A stretch of DNA of 64,000 nt from the NCBI GenBank assembly GCA_003290165.1, contig QNQO01005777.1, forward strand, positions 62,001 through 126,000. Direction: 5' to 3'. The notes under the pieces were generated by a model that saw nothing but the letters and a program-made list of their open reading frames with translations, ran no database searches and was not told where the DNA came from. The position numbers were made by a program, and so were the translations under genes. This document shows positions 43,390 to 56,250 of the stretch, in pieces. Every line of letters starts with the position of its first letter. The first letter of the stretch is position 1. This DNA is from Berberis thunbergii. Taxonomy: Eukaryota > Streptophyta > Magnoliopsida > Ranunculales > Berberidaceae.

Positions 43390-45297
43390 ATGGCCCAAAA
43401 AAATCTTCTTGACGACTCAATTTTGGCCAAGGGCTTGGAGTTTTTTGAAGACAGATTGTTGTCCGAGCCTGACCTTCCTGAAATCCATATGAAGTTTGGA
43501 GTTCCTAAGGATCCGCCATTGTATGTCCTAACTGGTGACCAAACGCCAATTTTGCGTCCGACCGATTTAATCTGCTTGCATCGTGGGATGCATCAAATCG
43601 AAGTACGCTTTCCAGTTCTGGATGTGATTTGGGAGTACTTGGATCTTCTAGGGATTCCTCTAACCCAACTAAGGCCTAATGGATACAAGATCATTTTCAC
43701 GATTCTGCTAAGTGCTATGAAGGTTGGTGTCAACGTGACTCCACGGGTAATTCAGTTTATGAGTTCTCCTTGCCTGAAGAGTAATGTTGTCTGTAAGAAG
43801 ACGTCATCGACTTGCTTTGTTAACCTGCTTGATGACTTCAAGTTCTGGCAGAGGTACTACTTCTTGGCTCATGCAGATTCGAAGTATTTTCGATGCAAGG
43901 GTCATCCGCTAGAGTGACAGTTCAGGCTGTTTCCTAAGTTCAACCCTATTCTTGTGAGTTTGATATGCTTGATAGTGGGCTGGCTAATCGTTGTTTGTGT
44001 TTCTTCGCAGGAAGGTTTCCTACTACTCTTACCTTAGAGGAGCAAAACACCATAGAGACATTCCGTGGCTTGCCCAAGAGGAATGCAGTTGATGTCATAA
44101 AAGTTTTCAACTTCATTCGTAGTAGGCTGTGGGACAACTAGCACGTTTCCCCCACTCTATACTGAACATCACGAATTAAGTTGGACCCTTCGAGGAAAAG
44201 GAAGGTTGCTGTGGCCAAAACTCTCATTCTGTGTGATGCGGAGGAGCCGTCTGAAATACTTGCCTCCTTTGTGAGGAAGAGGTCCTGTGTTAGGATTGGA
44301 TAGTCCTCAGTACTACCCGCTCCAGTGAGAAAAGAACGCAAGTCTGCTAGGCCTTTTGGGGGGAGACTGATGTTTTCAGATTGGAGAAAGATTACCTGTG
44401 ATTTGCAAGAGTTGTAGATAGGTCGAACCTTAGTGACTCACAGGTTGAAGCTCTGAATGACTGTCTGGTGCGGGTTGCAATGGCAGCTTCCACTAGTGCT
44501 GATTTGCGTGGCACCGTTATGGTAGAAGGCTCTCGTGAAGATTCGTCCGAGGCTGTAGAATTTGATTGGCCCATTGTTCTTTGCTTGAAAGTGGCCATGA
44601 CACTGGCCATGTTTCCTGTAGTCTAAGTTGCTCAACATCTCACTCTAGGCGACAGCCAAAAGTGTTGGAGGGTTCTTTGGATAATTCGATTCCTCCTTTA
44701 CCTCCGGATCCCATTGAGCTGTCTTGCAATAAAGAGTCGGCTATTGTGTATAAGGGGAAGGCTACGGACGAGAGCTTGAGGACGTTGGCAACCGTAAAGG
44801 GTGGCGCTAGCGTGATTCCTGATCCGAGGAAGCTTCATCCAGGTGCACGGAAAAACATGTTTGCACCGGACTTGGTGAATATGAGTTCACAGGTCTGGTG
44901 CCAAAAGGTTGACGTGGAGTATGCTTCGAGGAAGCATATAAGCAGGCGTCTCAAGTTGATGCGTTGACTGGCAAGTTAGAGCTACTGGAGCGTGAACTTG
45001 TTGATGCGAAGGTGCGAGAGGAAGAACTTCTTCAGGAACAAGGTAAAGTGAGTTCGTTGGGTTGCACATGGCCTGCTGGAGCTGCTGGTGCTGATGAAGG
45101 AATAACATCTAGAGTGGGATCTTGACCGCTTTAAGAAGATGTCGTATGTAGACTTTTTTGTTACCTCTGTGTCATCATGCGAGGAAGATAATTTGGGCCC
45201 TGATGTTCAGGCCGTGGTGCGCGTGGATGCGATTCCTACTCCATTTCCCACTAGGCTTAGCTTTTTCATTTCTGTACCTTCTCCTGATAAGGAGTAA
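43390..45297 (+). CDS. Antisense ORF of element A (Transposase_28/gypsy-type TNP-like), decayed
   Basis: Plus-strand reading inside a minus-strand element. 43390-43917 starts MAQKNLLDDSILAKGLEFF and contains LICLHRGMHQIEVRFPVLD, then LGIPLTQLRPNGYKIIF, matching the 'putative gypsy type transposon' domain (Transposase_28) by memory. An intron is inferred at about 43954-44010 (GTGAGT...TTCGCAG), followed by GRFPTTLTLEEQ. The copy in element B has the same split. Distal parts (44566-44967 and to a stop at 45297) are frameshifted and charged, possibly coiled coil. Function of these ORFs is unknown. Confidence 0.55.
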
Positions 45298-45829
45298 ACT
45301 TGGCGTGTTGTACCTCTTTTTGTTTTGACCATTAATGAAAATAGTTATATTCGTTTCACGCTTGTCGTCTCTATTGCATGTTTTTCATTTCGCCTTGTCG
45401 TTTTGCAATGGCATAGGCTAGTTGAATCAATAGGATGTTGAATGGTCTGTCTACGATAGAGAGCTTGACCGCTTATTGTTGTAAACGACTCAGGATCATT
45501 GTTGTGTAGTCATGTTTGATAGTGGGCATGTTGCGGACAATTTAGCTGGGGGTTGAGTTGCCTGAGCTATGTCTTGTCCCTCCCATGGTAAGCTGTTTGA
45601 GGCTTAACTTATCTGTCTGTCTGGTCGGCTGCAGCTGCTTTTATGGGTGAGTCGTGATGGTCGAGTGTATATGTCAGAGCATTCGTTTCGAGTCAAGCGT
45701 CGTAAGCTGGAGCTAGCATCCTAAGTAGCTTTTATCTGAGCACTGGCCGTACGATATTTGTATCGGCGCGAATGACCTTCACTAATAATAGAATGCCAGT
45801 CCATTTGAGTGTGAAAACGCTGGCTCAGC

Positions 45830-46460
45830 TAGATTCATGTTTGCGACTGCTGTTTCGAAGGAAAGCGGAGGTCGCATGGCGAGCTGTTTGAGACTCCCAC
45901 AATTTGAATCATTTATGACTGAGCAAAGTGGACTACAAATTCTAGGAGTGAAAGTTTGGCGATCAGTCTGAAAAGCAGTGGTCCCATGGAAAGCTGTCGG
46001 AATTAGTTCATGACTAACTAGGCTCCCAACTTTCGAATCATTTATTACCGAGAAAAGTGGACTACAGATTCAGGGAGTAAAATTTTGGCGACCAGGCTGA
46101 AAAACAATGGTCCCGTGGCAGGCCATTGGAATCAGTTCAAGACTGACTAGGCTCCTACCTTTTGAACCATCTACACCCTCCCCGCGCAGTGGGGGCAACG
46201 AATTCGAGAGTCGAGTTTGGCAACCTGGTTTAAAAAATAATGGACCTGTGGCAAGCCATCGGAATCAGTTCAGGACTGACTAGGCTCCCACCTTCCGAAT
46301 TATCTACACCTATGCGCATCAACCTACAAATTTGGGAGTTTTCTACAGCAATGCTGAAAAGCAGTGGTCCTGTGGCAAGGTGTCGAAATCAGGTTGTGGC
46401 TGACTAGGCCCCCACCTTCCAAACCATTTACACCCGCGTAGTGGGGGCTACAGGTATGGG
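45830..46460. repeat. Tandem repeats in element A, about five copies of 111-133 bp
   Basis: The unit contains GGTCCYGTGGCAAGCCATCG, GAATCAGTTC, GACTGACTAGGCTCCCACCT and a GTGGACTACA-like part. Anchors recur near 45870, 45981, 46108, 46242 and 46366. Such arrays are common in the untranslated parts of Tat elements. Confidence 0.8.
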
Positions 46461-48260
46461 CTTTGATCAGAAGATTTCGTTGCTAGTCGTCACTAGCGAG
46501 GCTTATCTGATTAGGTTCGATGATCATTGATCAGTGAAGAAGGCAATGATCTCTGGCAAGTTGTCATCACCAGGCGTTATAGCACTGATTAGACTCTCAC
46601 TCCCTAAACAGTCGATGCCCACACTGAGCCAACTAGGTGTCGGATTGAACCAAAAGCCATTGTTATCGGCCTTGGCTGACTAAGCTTGCCTGATTTGAAA
46701 AGAGCTGTCACCTGCTAGGGGGCATGCGAACCTAGTCCATTAGCATGGTGCATAGGGTGACTAAGTTACCTAAAATCGGCTAGTGATTTGTATGTATGAT
46801 CCGTATGTCAGAGTTGACTCATATTTTTCGTGCTCGTGCCAAGTATGTGACATAATACTATTTGAATAATAAGCCAAGCTCATGGCCCACAAAAGAAGGG
46901 CCAGGGTTTCCTGCAGGGTGCGCTGTGTGTACGACGTAGATCGTGCTGTAACACATGTACGACATAAGCTGCGTGACGGATGAGTATCGGTTACTCCCCC
47001 TCAATTGATGAGGTTAAGTGCAACGTATCAATTTAAATGACGTGGTCTATGTAGTTTCCTTGGGAATCATTGTCTCCTTATTTCCCATACTGTATTCAAT
47101 GCTCGGCAGTTAATGTTGGAGTGTTTGCTTGGTGAACCATTATGTCTATATAATGGTTTTTTCCAATCGTTGTAGGCACTATCTTTCGTAGAGCTTATCT
47201 CCTGTAAATGATGGAAGGAAATGTTTGAGATCTTGCTTGAAGAAAATGGTTTGGGTTTTCCAAAGGTTGAAAGTGAATTTCCATTGTTGGAGTTTCCAAA
47301 TGTTCTGACATTTGCTCCGATCAGGCAAAATGATTGTTGTTGTTGTTGTGCGTGGTCACCTATTATGGGTGGGCACGTAGTTGACCTGCCGAGGTCTCAT
47401 AATTTCTTCTCATATTACGAAGTAGTATGGATTCTCTCCCAAGTGAAGAGTCTCTCGTTCATGTGCTGGTGCCTTATCGTTGTTCCTGAATGTTTAATTT
47501 CAGAAATAGCACCAGCGTCCAACTCCGTGGTGGCTGCCTCCGCTACTTCTTGATTAACCCTGTTGCCTCGCCTTGCGCTGGAATTCAGAATCTCTAGATG
47601 AAGAGGAGTTGGACATGGTCAATGGATTGGGCCATTGACTTCTGGACGCCCCTTTTATCCCTGCAGCCGGAAGGTGCACTCTGCTTGTTTCAACCTGATA
47701 CTTGTTCCAAGTTCATTCGTTTCACCGGATCGAGCGTGTGAGTTGGTTGTATTTAGTTTTGGCTTGTATCGGGATTCTCGGTTGCCAATTTTGTATCACC
47801 GCAAACCATATTTTAGGGTCGCGTTTGCTGGAGCATGGTTTTGCTTGCGGGCTGCTTGCTTTGGACTGTTCATGTTGCTTATGTGCTTGGACAATTTAAG
47901 CAAGTCCTCACTCCATGTTGATCATATGCCTTCAATGTGTAGTCTTTTGTATCCGCCTCAGGGCGTTCATAATATGTAGCCTTTTGTATCTGCCTCAAAA
48001 TGCTTGTTGTTACATCTTTCCAATAATCAAGAGAGTTTGTTTTTGTAATTCTTTTTTTATTTATTAAATGATTGCAAATCACATAAGTCTTTTAATAACT
48101 AAAACTCAATATTGACTATGGAAAGGGAAACAAATAATTCAAAGCAAACTAAGTGTAGACGGAGAGAAACTGATCCTGGCCTTGAAGTGAAATCGGGTTG
48201 CTTTCGCGGATCATTTAGTGATCTTTCGAGGCGTTACATAGGTTACTAAAGAGTAAACCT
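46461..48260. other. Element A interior, unidentified
   Basis: No pol domain found on either strand where RT-integrase would be expected. Plus-strand open frames at 47221-47553 and 47635-47979 have no recognised family. Confidence 0.45.
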
Positions 48261-48261
48261 T

Positions 48262-50489
48262 TTAGAGGGATGAATCTTCGTGCCGACAGAATGTCGGGCG
48301 GACGTGTTCCTGCTTGCCATAGCCTTTTTCGTCTCGTTGGGCGAAAAAGCTTATTGCTCCTGTACCGCTCCAAAATGATGTCTCTGCTGTCGTTTGGTCT
48401 GGCATTGGATCAGACTGCTTTGCAGAATGTAGCTGAATTTGGGTGCATTCTATTTGTTTTAGTGCGGCATAGTGGCAGCCTTGTGTTGTAGGTTTGTCTC
48501 CACGTATAGTCCTTTTGGAGTGGTTAGCAGTATACATAACACACTAATGAAGGGTGAAGACTGCTGCTTCCATCTGGTGGAGTCATGGTCTTCCCAGGAT
48601 GAGATTGTAGGATGATGGTGCGTCTACCACCATGAAGTCCAGAAATAGGACATTCCTAAGATGCGATTCTCTTGCTACCGTAGCTAAACTTATCTATCCG
48701 ATGAGGAAACATTTCTCCCCACTGAATCCGATCAGCGAGTGCTTTGAAGACGTCAGGTTTTCCTCCTTCAGGTCCATGCTCGGGAACGCGTTGTAGAACA
48801 GAACGTTGAGTGAGCTTTTTGTGTCCACTAGAGTTCTCTTTACCTTCCACCTTGCTATGGAAACTGAGATGACTAGGGCGTCATTATGTGGCGCTCGAAC
48901 TCCTTCGAAGTCATTGTCCCTAAAAGTCAAGGTGGGAATGAGGCTCTGAATCCATGAGTGGCAATGTGTTTGTCCTCATCCGCATGTTGTGTCCACACTT
49001 CCAATAAGGTCTTATTGCGAGATATGTACGACTGGTCTTCATTTTGTCCGACTCCATGAAGGACATATATTATCCCTGGAGTCTCATTCACTATTTCTTT
49101 AATTAACTCCCCCTGGCCCTAGTTCGTTCTGGCTGCTTTTCGGAGTTCAGGAACTTTTTCAGTTTGCCTATGTGGATCCAGTATTCGACCTCATACCTCA
49201 AATTCTTGCAGTCATTGGTGTCGTGGCCGCCTTCCTTGTGGTACACACAATACTTGTCATTGTCATGCTTGGTGGGGTCTCCGTGTATTTGGGGGCCACT
49301 TCAGTTCTTCCCAGTTCTTCATGGATTTAAGTACGTTGACAGATTAGCATTTAGGGGTGTCATAACTCTAGATCCAACGTAGTTGGATGATTTTTTTGGC
49401 CTGAACCGACCAGGGTCCGGCCTGTTGTCACTGCACTTCCTTTTGCTCCGTTCGCCATCCTCGCGTCTTTTGCCCTCCTTATCCTTAGGGGCGGGGGGCT
49501 TCTTCTTGCATTCGATTTTTCTTTTAACGGTCCTCAACTCCTCAAGAGTGATGTGCCTCTTCACACTCTTGAGAAGCTCTGTCATGTCTAGAGGGGGCTC
49601 CAGGGTGAGGTCCTCATTGAGCTTTCCTTCTTTGAGGCCCACATTGAACGTTGTCACGGCAATAACATTGTTGCACTCGTCAATGAGAATCAGCTCATTG
49701 AAACGCGTGATATATTCTCAGAGTGTCTTGTCGGACCTCTGCTTTAGAGAGAGTATGTAGTGCGGGTCTTTTCGCAAACTTTGGCTCCCGACGAAACGTG
49801 TCAGGAATTCATTTGTCAGTGTTTTGAAGGAGTCAGTCGACTTCAGTGAAAGGCTGTGGAACTACGTCAGTGTTGATATTTTCAAGCTAGTAGGAAAGGT
49901 TCTGCACATGACGGACTCATATCCTTCTTTAAGAGCCATTATGTGTTGTAATGGCGTAGATCATCAAAAAGATCGGTTGTTCCATCGTAGGAGTTGAGCT
50001 TCGAGGGAGTGAACTTCCTCGGCAGGGCCTCATTCATCATCCGGTCCATGAATGGTGGGATGGAGAGACGATACAGTACGTCAAGATCACAAGCCCCTCT
50101 GCGGGGGTTCCCAAAGCTGAGCCTCTTTGTCCCGACGGCAGGCTTAGCGTCAGCTGCGCATCCTCCCCTAGTCCAATGAGAACTGGCGGGGGTTTGGATT
50201 TCCTGTGCTTGCTCCCTACCATCCACTGGAGACGAGGCCTGTGATGCTCTTGGTCTCCATTGGCAGGTGGTGGATTTGGTCCTGTGAGAGCCTCCACTGC
50301 CTTGGCTTTTTTGTTGTATTTGAGATGTCAGCCTATCGATTCGGGGATCCGCTATTGCTATCGTCGGCGCGGGGGCTTGAGTTCATAGCCCATGTATGAT
50401 CAGAGCCATTGAAAGTAGCAGTATTGCGCAATTGAAGCGTTTGATGTGTCCCCCTGTTCTCCATTGTTATGTGACCTGGTGCTCACCAT
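48262..50489 (-). pseudogene. Element A gag-protease, decayed
   Basis: Start at 50489 (MVSTRSHN). 50226-49939: MNEALPRKFTPSKLNSYDGT. 49657-49319: EGKLNEDLTLEPPLDMTELL, then KRHITLEEL. 48930-48694: protease LVDTKSSLNVLFYNAF (active DTG changed to DTK) and GFSGEKCF. A frameshift follows, then FLDFMVVDAPSSYNLILGRP, the protease C-terminus, to about 48262. Same family as element C on the opposite strand. Confidence 0.8.
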
Positions 50490-50563
50490 CTCTCTAGGTT
50501 TTTAAAATGAGACGACGCTAATGAAAGTTAAGAACTATGTCGTCCCCACGGACGATGATAAAC

Positions 50564-51207
50564 TGAAGCAATCATTTTTTGTTCCCTGCATTGACCCAGT
50601 TCCTGTTGACCTGCATAAGTCATGCACGTGAGCCATGGACCCACCGTTGTGGTGGCCAATGGGACTTCGATGCTAAAGTCAGACAGGGATCTAAGGAAGG
50701 TGTAATGTTGTAACAAGGAATTTGTAGTGTACCTTAGCTTACCAACTTCATGTCTTATTTATAAAGCAAGGAATCTTGGTTTTATGTGGAGATCCTTCTC
50801 TAATTAAGAGTCGTGTTGTAGGAGATAAGTTCCCTATTAGCCCCGTCCTCCTAGATACGTGAGAGATAATTCCCAATGTGAGAGCAATCCGTAGAAGGGA
50901 GTTTTCCTGTGTGGAATGTACTTTAGTATTCGCTTCCTAGTTGAAAGTAGAAAACATCTGAAGTTGGCTGTCCGAGGTTGATCCTCGAGATACTTACCTT
51001 AGTAGGACTTATATGTATTGAGGATAGATTTGAGACGTGTGCGCCTAGCATGCTGTGAGAGTTCGGGTCCACTTGGTGGACTGAATCGAGCGGGCTTAGA
51101 TCCGCTTGGGTCGGATCAGCATTGGGCTGATGCTGGGGTCCGTATTTCTTCGAGATCATCATGACACATGTATGGCTTAGAGGTGTGACCGTTTTTATGT
51201 ATCATCA
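50564..51207 (-). repeat. Element A 5' LTR
   Basis: 644 bp; plus strand TGAAGCAATC...TATCATCA. The PBS region (plus CCCCACGGACGATGATAAAC, 50544-50563) adjoins it. Confidence 0.78.
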
Positions 51208-51507
51208 GTAGCAATGGTTACGTTATGCACATACCACTGAACATTTGGCTCTAATGTCATCTAAAAAACTGTAATGCCACAAAAGTTGGCAGGGACACAA
51301 TCTACTTTAGTGCTAGACATGTCAACTGAATTGGATAGGAAATAGGCGTGCATCTTACCCATAGGTCCCTTGTTTTTCACCAAATCAGTTGTGTTGATTC
51401 TGTCTACCCACCGAAATTGGGTAAGATAGATACACCCCAATCTTGTTTGTTGGCGCCCTTAAGGTGAGGAACCTGTATGCACCTCCATTTTGTACTATTA
51501 TACCTGT
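51208..51507. other. Spacer between elements A and B
   Basis: 300 bp, nothing recognised. Confidence 0.5.
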
Positions 51508-52144
51508 TGATAGTGTCAAATCCTGTACTATTTGACCTTGACTTCTACAGGGAACACGTGAGCCAAAGACCACCGTTATGACGGTCGATGATACTCCGAT
51601 ACTTAAGTTAGACAAGGCTTGAGAAATGTGTAATGTTGTAAACTGAATTTTGTAGCATACCTTTGTTCCTCAACTTTGTGTCCTATTTATCATGCGAGAG
51701 TCTTTGTTCAATTATGCATTTGGTGGCATAATTTTGGAAAAGATATCTTGTAGGGAATCTTTTCCTTGTTGGGAGTTGTCTATATAGGAGAGTTTTTGTA
51801 CATGACTTATACTCCGAGATCTGTTGGGGATTCTTCCCTTGTGGAGTGTTGTGTCCATGCAGGAGAGTTTCCACGCACGACTTATACTCTGATATTTGCT
51901 TCCTAGTAGGAATCAATGTATTGCTGCCCTGTCTATCTTAGGTCTAACTCCTAGATACTTGCCTTATTTGGTCTTACGGGTATTTAATAGGGCATCATTG
52001 TTTGGGTCCAACCTCTTGAAACTTGCCTCAATGTTATCTGAGCTTGGCCAGATTGGGCACTCAACTTGGCCCACTTTGCTCTATTGACGAGATCATCACG
52101 ACAAGTGTACGGTGCAGATTATTGGACTATTTAGTGTATCATCA
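51508..52144 (-). repeat. Element B 3' LTR
   Basis: 637 bp; plus strand TGATAGTGTCAAATCC...GTGTATCATCA. Aligns with 55247-55914. Confidence 0.78.
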
Positions 52145-52429
52145 GCTACTCCGGCCCCCCCCCCCCCGAGTTAGTGTGCCAGTTTGTCAGTCCACTAAGT
52201 GATGTCATGAAGGAACTGAGCGGTCACGATGATTGAGTCTGAATCATCTCCTCGAGTTGCGCACATCATTAATTGGGTATTCGAATGCTCAAGAAATGTA
52301 AGAATCCTTGCTTCTATATAAATTCCATTATCTGCAAAGTTTAGATTTTTTACTTCTTAGATTCCAGATACTCTACTTTGTTGTTTTGCTTTGTTCAATT
52401 TTCGTAATCGAAAGTTTGTACATTCTTTC

Positions 52430-53996
52430 ATGGCGGGTCAGAATCAACTTCCTGATGAACTGTTAGCTAAATGCCATAGGTTTTTTTTTAGGAAAAGTTG
52501 ATTTTTTTAGGCGAATCTGGTGGGCCTTCACGAGAAGTATCAAATCCTTGATGATCTGGTGCTTTTCACATTGGACACTGGTCATATACGGTTGTCTTCT
52601 TCGGAAGGATTTATTTTCTTGCACAGAGGTATGCTTCAATCGGGAGTTCACTTTCTTGTTATCAAGGAAATTTAGCGCTTCCTGGCGTACCTCATCATTT
52701 CGCCCGCTCAACTGGTACCAAACGAGCACAAAACTTTGATCGCCTTTCAAATCAGGACGAAGAATGCTGGTGTTCGACTGTCTTTGACGGCAATCCAACT
52801 GCTCATTCCTCATCGTGTGAACGAGCATGTTGTGTGTGTGTTGAAGTCACCAACTTTTTTGGGCAAGTTATCTGACGATTACAAGTTCTGGCAGAAGTAT
52901 TGTTTCATGGCTTATGCAGACTCGAAGTATTTCGAGCTTGATGCCCGTTCGACTGAACGAGAGTTCAAGCAACAGTGTGAGTTTTATTCCATTCTCAATC
53001 TTCTTGTGTTAATTACATACTGAACTGTTATCCGTGTTTTTTACAGGAAAATTTCCAACAACGTCTTTTTCTCCTAAGAAAAAGTGGTCATGGGTAAATT
53101 TCGTGACATGCCCCTAATGCTGGTAAAGGATGTTGTGCAACTCAACAATATCAAGCGCAATGGACTGTGGGCTTACTAGCATGAGGCTCCCACTCTTTTA
53201 AGAGTCTTGAAGCCGAAGCCGAAGCCGGATGATGAACCTTCTTCAAGGAGGAGGAAGCTTCTGAAGGTCAAAATTCCTAGCCCGTCAAAGAGATCAGAAT
53301 TAAATGAGGCACTTTCTTCGTTTTCGTTTTCTAAAAAGCCTTGCACCGCGTCCAATTCTGATTCCAGGCGGTCGACCTTTTTGAAGGGGGCTCGAAGTTG
53401 CGAGACAAGATCTTTATGCGTCCGTTGGAGCGGAAGTTGTTCTGCTGGAGAGGAATGATACTCAGGCGAAGGCCCTGAGTATTGAGAAGGCCAAAAAGAA
53501 GTTCGAGTGGGTTGTCTGATGTCAGCAGCTAGAGGCTGATTTTTGACTTCAATGTTAAGAGCATGAGGACAACAGAAGAGCAACTCCTCCTGGCGCAAAA
53601 TGAACTTAGCGTAGCGCAGTCCAAAGATGACGCATTGTCGGGCAGATTAAAGTATCTGAAGCGAGAGCTTCCAGAGTCAAGAGCATGCAAAGAGAAGTTT
53701 CTCAAGACCCAAGGCACATTCCAGTTAAACAGAATTGTGAAAGGAAGGCTTGAGCTTTTGGAGCTGATGGAAGAGGAACATGCTGATTGGGATCTCTCTT
53801 ATTACAGAGATGTGGCCTTTGCAAAGTTGGATGAAGTCTCTGACCAATCACAAGAAGAGGATGACCTTGATTAGGGTGCCAGAGCAGTTGTGCACGTGGA
53901 ACCATCCCCTGTTTCTTCTCCCACTAAGCCAAGTTCTACTGTATCTGAATCTCCTCTTGATGAGGAGGAAACTTTGTACTTTTTAGATCATCAATG
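52430..53996 (+). pseudogene. Antisense ORF of element B, decayed
   Basis: Starts MAGQNQLPDELLAKCHRFFF with early stops, then FLHRGMLQSGVHF and KLSDDYKFWQKYCFMAYADS, parallel to element A. Inferred intron about 52977-53046 (GTGAGT...TTACAG), then GKFPTTSFSPKKKW. 53563-53874 is charged and coiled-coil-like (EEQLLLAQNELSVAQSKDDA). Ends near TLYFLDHQ-stop at 53996. Confidence 0.55.
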
Positions 53997-54394
53997 AAAG
54001 ACGATTTGAACTTGTACTTTTTTAGACTTTTCCTGCTAGATCTTCTTTGTGTTGCCTTGTCCATGGTGTTGGTCTTTAAACAAAAGATTTTGTTAAGTCA
54101 AAATCGTCTAGTTGATCTGTTGATGAGAGCTCTAACCGCTTATCTTGCGGTTGCTTCCGACATCAAGCAATTCTGGTCTGTACTCTTAGAGACTCGGATG
54201 TTATCTCGGCCAAACCCTGTAAGTTGACTAAACTTCGTGCGGGGGAATAATCTTTGCTGGCAATAGATCATTCGAACTCATCATATTTTTTATTATTCGA
54301 GCCATTTAAATCTGCACTTGGCAGACTAGGCAGAAAATGGGACAAGCAGACATCTTCGCAAGTCTAAGCAAACATGCTAAACTTTGGTTGAGCG

Positions 54395-54915
54395 TGTTCA
54401 TCATTGTAAGTGGCCAGACAGAGATCCTGGCGAGTCATCTGAGTTAGGCTTCATGAGCTCTGACTGGACTTCCACATTTTACACCATCTCTGTTCGCTCC
54501 TGGCGAACTAGGTCTCAGATCGGACTATAAGTTATCGTCGTCCGTTGTAACTGACTAAGCTTTGGTTAGGTTTAGCGACCACTGTCTATGGTTGGACAAT
54601 GATCCTTGACAAGTCAGTTTGATCAGGCGTTGTGAGCTCTATCTAGACTCCCACTTTGTAAGCCATCTTTATTCTATTGCTGGACTATGACTTAGAGTAG
54701 ACCAAAAGTTATTGTCATCAGCCTAACTGACTAAACATTGGTCGGGTTCGGCGACCATTGTCTATGGTTGGACAATGATCCCTAGCAAGTCATCCTGATC
54801 GGGCGTTGTGAACGCTGACTTGACTCCCACTTTCTAAATTGTCTTCATCCGCTCACGGTGGACTATGACTTAGAGCAGACCAGAAGTTATTGTCATCAGT
54901 CGTAACTGATTAACG
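54395..54915. repeat. Tandem repeats in element B, three copies of about 178 bp
   Basis: Anchor GTTGGACAATGATCC near 54591 and 54768, with a diverged copy near 54413. The unit also includes AGTTATYGTCRTC and CGACCATTGTCTATGG. Different in sequence from the array of element A. Confidence 0.75.
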
Positions 54916-55246
54916 AGGGCATAATGGCTCTCCTGAACGTGCTCTTTGGTGTCTTCTGGGGACAGAGCTATTTTGCGGCTCCCTGTCCCCTTTTTGTGGG
55001 TGGAGGGTTCTGCTGAGTGAGTATCTCCACTGCTTACGTGATTTGCTACACTTGAGTTGTCATTCGATCCACCCTAGAATCTGTTGTGGCTGTTGCCGGT
55101 GGGGACCTAGGGTTGTTCTCCCCGCGGGCTCGACAATTTCTCCATTATTGCGAGATCTCGTGGTTACCATCTTTCTAAATTGTAATGAAGAAGTGTTATC
55201 GTTGTTTTATGAAGAACTTTGTCTTTCGCCACGGACGACGCCAAAT

Positions 55247-55914
55247 TGATGGTGTTAAACCTTGTTCTCCTTGACCTGCACAGGGAACACATGTGAGCCA
55301 AAGACCACCGTTGTGGCGGCCGATGGCACTCCAATGCTTAAGTCAAACAAGGGTTGAGAAATGTGTAATGTTGTAAATTGGGTTATGTAGCATACATTCG
55401 TTCCTCAACCTTGTGCCCTATTTTTCATTGCGAGAGTCCTTGTTTGGCTATGCCTTTGGTGGCGTAGTTTAGGGAAAGATATCTTGCTGGGGATCATTTC
55501 CTTGTTGGGAGTCGTCCTTGTAAGAAAGTTTTCCTACACGATTTGTACTCCGAGATCTGTTGGAGATTTTTCCGTTGCGGAGTTTTGCTCATGCAGGAGA
55601 GTTTTCATGCACGAATTATAATTTGATATTGGCTTTCTAATAGGTATCAAGGTATTGTTGGCCTTTTTGTCTTAGGTCAAACTCCTAGATACTTACCTTA
55701 TTAGGTCTTACGGGGTATTGGGCTTAACCATATGACGTACGGGCTTAATAGGGCATCACTGTTTGGGTCCAACCTCCTGGACCTTGCCTCAATGGGCTTT
55801 GTGTTATCTTGGCTTGGCCAGATTGGGCACTCAACTAGGTATACTTTGCTCTGTTGACGAGATCATCATGACACGTGTGCAATGCGGATTAGTTGATGGT
55901 TTGAGTAATCATCA
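55247..55914 (-). repeat. Element B 5' LTR
   Basis: 668 bp; plus strand TGATGGTGTTAAACC...GAGTAATCATCA, directly next to the PBS. Confidence 0.8.
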
Positions 55915-56250
55915 CTTGTCATTACCAATTATCAATTAAATAAATAAATCAATAAACTATCAAAAATATGTAAGGGATCTTAAAACTTATCACTAAATAC
56001 ATGATCTTAGTATGGGTTTCATAGTGTATTTTGCGCTTTTAGCATGTGTTCGCCATATAATATTCTTAAGGCATATGTGCACAATCATTTGACAACATAC
56101 ACACTATATTGCTTTGGATAATCATTGTTCTGAAGCCAAATAAACATGCATGATACAATTATCTTATCTAAAAATGAATGCAATGAGATAATTACTTTGG
56201 CTTTTAAAGTAGATATTGACAAAGAAAACAAGGAAGAATAGAAACAATGT

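Larger units (their letters stand above)
42472..51207 (-). mobile_element. Tat-type Ty3/gypsy element A, pol deleted
   Basis: Minus-strand order: 5' LTR 51207-50564, PBS region 50563-50541, gag from 50489, protease to about 48262, unidentified DNA, tandem repeats (46460-45830), an antisense (plus-strand) ORF 43390-45297, G-rich PPT at 43176-43157, and 3' LTR 43156-42472. RT, RNase H and integrase are gone, so it is non-autonomous. The two LTRs are clearly related but diverged. A shared GTAGC flanks the ends only if the 3' LTR edge is moved by 3 bp (42464-42468 and 51208-51212). An antisense ORF in the 3' part is a known trait of several Tat lineages. Confidence 0.75.
51508..55914 (-). mobile_element. 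Tat-type Ty3/gypsy element B, gag-pol deleted
   Basis: 5' LTR 55914-55247, PBS TTTGGCGTCGTCCGTGG (minus, 55246-55230), a short gag start (M at 55170: MVTTRSRNNGE), tandem repeats 54395-54915, antisense ORF 52430-53996, G-rich PPT (52167-52145, including a 13-base C run on the plus strand), and 3' LTR 52144-51508. Flanked by near-perfect 5-bp duplication CCTGT (51503-51507) and CTTGT (55915-55919). All of pol and almost all of gag are missing. Confidence 0.78.
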
